Positions 33,723-35,709 of a DNA stretch of 35,709 nt are shown here, in pieces. Location: contig CANQJW010000006.1 in the NCBI GenBank assembly GCA_947624345.1, positions 1 to 35,709 on the forward strand, read 5' to 3'. The DNA comes from an uncultured Clostridia bacterium. Its GTDB lineage: Bacteria; Bacillota; Clostridia; Oscillospirales; Ruminococcaceae. How positions within the stretch are numbered: the stretch's first letter is position 1; every line of letters starts with the position of its first letter. Position numbers and translations under genes: made by a program. The notes beneath the pieces were generated by a model. It was not told where the DNA came from, did not search any database, and saw only the letters and a program-made list of their open reading frames with translations.

Positions 33723-34679
33723 TTAATCTTCTGTATTGCTATCTGCTTGGTTTTCTGCTTGATTCTCTGATTTATTCTCTGATTTATTCTCTGTCTGATG
33801 CTCAGCTTGTTCTTTCTCAAATTGCTCCAGTTTTTCCAGTTTCTTTTGTATTTCCTGTTGCTCCTGAAGTCTCTGTTCTTTTCTCTTATTTCTCTTTATC
33901 CTTTTTCTTGCCGTTTTAGGCAGCTCAGCTAAATCATATTCCTCATCTATAAGTTTTTCGTAATAGTCGCAAACTTCATTCACTTCGCCATTTGCAATAA
34001 GTTTGCCGTTCTGAAGCAAAATAGCCTTGTTGCAAATATCTCTTATCTGATTTGTGTTGTGAGATACAAAAAGTACAGTCACATCGCTCGCCATCATAGA
34101 TTTTATCTTATTAAGGCTTTTTTTCTTGAATCTCCTGTCGCCGACCGATAAAACCTCGTCGAGAATCAAAATTTCAGGGTCGACAATTGTCGCAATCGAA
34201 AATCCTAGCCTTGCACGCATTCCTGACGAATAGTTTTTTATCGGCACATCAATAAACTCGCCCAAACCTGAGAATTCGACAATCTCATCGTATTTCTCTT
34301 TGAGAAATTCTCTTGTATATCCCAAAACTGTTCCGTAAAGGTATATGTTTTCGCCGCCTGTGTACTGCTTTTCAAAACCCGCTCCCAGTTCAAGAAGCGG
34401 TACTATCTTTCCATTAACGGTTATTTTGCCCTCAGTAGGTTTGAAAACTCCGGAAATAATCTTTAACAGCGTTGACTTTCCGGCTCCGTTTAAGCCAAGA
34501 ATGCCCACTCTGTCTCCTTGCTCAACCTTGAATGTTATATCCTTTAACGCCCAGAACTCGTTATAGTGAAGCTGCCTTTTCAACAGCTTTATGATATACT
34601 CTTTTATATTGTCTATCTTTTCCTTACTAAGATTAAATTTCATTCCCACATGGGAGACATCAAGCATAGTTTTTCCCAT
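33723..34679 (-). CDS. polysaccharide/teichoic-acid type ABC exporter, ATPase subunit (Wzt/TagH-like)
   Basis: The 318-residue ATPase powers export of a cell-surface glycan with the permease encoded just upstream. Walker A is GLNGAGKST (about 61-69), the signature NYSSGMRARLGFS (about 148-160), Walker B ILILDEVLSVGD and the H-loop VSHNTNQI. The ABC domain ends near 245. The C-terminus is not a Wzt carbohydrate-binding domain but a charged coiled coil (RKRIKRNKRKEQRLQEQQ) with an acidic ENKS/ENQA repeat tail. GGAGG is about 14 nt from the chosen ATG. Confidence 0.9.
   Translation of the reverse strand: MGKTMLDVSHVGMKFNLSKEKIDNIKEYIIKLLKRQLHYNEFWALKDITFKVEQGDRVGILGLNGAGKSTLLKIISGVFKPTEGKITVNGKIVPLLELGAGFEKQYTGGENIYLYGTVLGYTREFLKEKYDEIVEFSGLGEFIDVPIKNYSSGMRARLGFSIATIVDPEILILDEVLSVGDRRFKKKSLNKIKSMMASDVTVLFVSHNTNQIRDICNKAILLQNGKLIANGEVNEVCDYYEKLIDEEYDLAELPKTARKRIKRNKRKEQRLQEQQEIQKKLEKLEQFEKEQAEHQTENKSENKSENQAENQADSNTED
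33754..33801. repeat. 12-bp tandem repeat in the exporter ATPase gene
   Basis: Units TCTGCTTGATTC (33754-33765), TCTGATTTATTC (33766-33777 and 33778-33789) and a diverged fourth unit (33790-33801) encode the ENKS/ENQA repeat of the acidic tail. Confidence 0.8.
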
Positions 34680-34727
34680 AATTAAACTTATGCCCTCCTT
34701 TGAGCATTATATGTTAAGCTTATTTGT

Positions 34728-35516
34728 TTATATGTGTAAGATAAAGTCATCTTGTCTTTTATAGAATATAAAGAAACCGAAAAGTGTTACGCCCAGAGAA
34801 AATAGTCCTGCATAAAGCATTCCATATGGGTGCATAGGCTGACCTGAAAATGCATCTCTGAAGCCCTCTATAAGCCTGTATATTGGATTGAACTTAAATA
34901 CATATAATATCCAGCCATCAAACCTTCTTATAGTATAGAAAATCGCACTGGTATACATTATCAGCATTGAAAGGACATCCCAGATATATTCCACATCTCT
35001 GAAAAAGACATCAATAGTCGCTAAAATCATTCCTATACCGAATGTCAAGAAGAAAATCAGAATAAGCGGAATAAACGCTTGGAGCATATACCAAGATGGC
35101 TTAACACCCATACATACAGATACAACAAACAAATCAATAAGCGATATTAGAAAAATCACATATGTGTAAAGAGCTGATGAAAACGGATAGAGATATTTCG
35201 GTGCATAAACCTTTTTTATAATTGTTGAGTTTGAGCGTATAGAACGCATTGCCGTCTTTGTTCCTGTTGAAAAGAATGAGAACATCAGCCGTCCGATAAG
35301 AATATAAACTGCAAACGGAATCTCTAAGCCCTTTGCGCTTCTGCCAAGAAGTCTTGTGAACACAATTGTCAATACAGTCATTGTGAGCAGAGGTTCTATC
35401 AGTGACCACAATATTCCTAAGTATGATTTTCTGTATTTTAGCTTTATACCCTTTTTGACAAGCTCAAATGTCAAATGCCGGTAGCTTATAAATTTTTTTA
35501 TATATGCATTACTCAT
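34728..35516 (-). CDS. ABC-2 type polysaccharide exporter permease (Wzm/TagG-like)
   Basis: The 262-residue membrane protein has about six hydrophobic segments, a basic N-terminus ending in KLKYRKSYLGILWSLIEPLL, and the TNSTIIKKV-like segment (SNSTIIKKVYAPKYLYP) typical of ABC-2 glycan permeases. With the ATPase 48 bp downstream it forms a complete exporter for an undecaprenyl-linked polysaccharide or teichoic acid. GGAG lies 8 nt before the ATG. Confidence 0.92.
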   Translation of the reverse strand: MSNAYIKKFISYRHLTFELVKKGIKLKYRKSYLGILWSLIEPLLTMTVLTIVFTRLLGRSAKGLEIPFAVYILIGRLMFSFFSTGTKTAMRSIRSNSTIIKKVYAPKYLYPFSSALYTYVIFLISLIDLFVVSVCMGVKPSWYMLQAFIPLILIFFLTFGIGMILATIDVFFRDVEYIWDVLSMLIMYTSAIFYTIRRFDGWILYVFKFNPIYRLIEGFRDAFSGQPMHPYGMLYAGLFSLGVTLFGFFIFYKRQDDFILHI

Positions 35517-35581
35517 CTAAATTTCTCCATAAAAAATTTCTTATAATTATGAATGCTCCATAGAACAGTTTTCTCATATTC

Positions 35582-35709
35582 TTAACACTGCTCCATTTTC
35601 CTTTTCTCTTTAAAGTCGTTAATCTGCTTTACAGGCGGGAGCTTTTCAATATTTCGCCAAACTTTATTATTTCCTACGGCCCAGATAATACCCTTTATCA
35701 TGCCCATTT
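35582..35709 (-). CDS. 3' end of an upstream gene, possibly a glycosyltransferase (partial)
   Basis: The frame is open from the window edge to a TAA at 35582, encoding at least 41 residues ending KLPPVKQINDFKEKRKMEQC. The segment IKGIIWAVGNNKVW followed by a charged tail looks like C-termini of family 2 glycosyltransferases in surface-polysaccharide clusters, but the match is by impression only. An ATG at 35707 could also be a start; the upstream sequence is not visible. Confidence 0.4.
   Translation of the reverse strand, partial: MGMIKGIIWAVGNNKVWRNIEKLPPVKQINDFKEKRKMEQC

Noticed and set aside
35510-35578. 22-codon ORF (MRKLFYGAFIII...) overlapping the permease start
   Set aside because: No ribosome binding site; too short to separate from chance, though its stop overlaps the permease ATG.

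Overview
The window comes from the chromosome of a low-GC, spore-forming, anaerobic Firmicute, most likely a gut Clostridia of the Ruminococcus/Oscillospiraceae type. The evidence is SpoIIE, a glgBCDA operon with the Firmicute-specific GlgD subunit, an Fe-S type PurF, the MEP-pathway enzyme IspE, and a PurO plus stand-alone AICAR formyltransferase pair in place of bifunctional PurH. Most of the window is ordinary core metabolism. The accessory interest lies in a sulfate-activation/sulfotransferase operon, several RNA-level features, and families of intergenic repeats. No phage, insertion sequence, CRISPR array, rRNA or tRNA was recognised.

Layout. 1-480: first codons of a minus-strand gene, divergent promoters, and a promoter-to-terminator unit predicted to make an ~86-nt small RNA. 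484-3035 (+): Lrp/AsnC regulator, class I aminotransferase and ispE in a tightly packed operon. 3095-4993 (-): secreted CHAP-like/BIG2/FN3 protein. 5207-11289 (-): glycogen operon transcribed glgB-glgC-glgD-glgA. 11509-13797 (-): spoIIE. 13955-18168 (-): cysD, a cysN-cysC fusion and a PAPS-type sulfotransferase, with no reductive sulfate-assimilation gene alongside. 18335-19207 (-): rsmA. 19345-28601 (+): a conserved small protein, then the purine operon purE-C-F-M-N-O-AICARFT-lipoprotein-purD, preceded by a promoter, a 40-codon leader ORF and an intrinsic terminator. 28809-33500 (-): HMGL-type aldolase, ychF, trpS and a second aminotransferase. 33723-35709 (-): ABC-2 polysaccharide exporter (ATPase and permease) and the 3' end of an upstream gene.

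How the genes work together. The purine genes cover most steps from PRPP to IMP; FGAM synthetase and purB are not in the window. The glg genes make and branch glycogen from glucose-1-phosphate. CysD and CysNC make PAPS, and the adjacent sulfotransferase is the obvious consumer, so this operon probably sulfates a small molecule or glycan rather than feeding cysteine synthesis. The ABC exporter at the right edge would export a cell-surface polysaccharide; any link to the sulfation operon is speculation.

The most notable non-gene structure is a family of purine-rich heptad repeats (consensus near TTAGAGR). They lie in intergenic regions, often as inverted arrays, and at two genes they run into the CDS and supply its stop codon.
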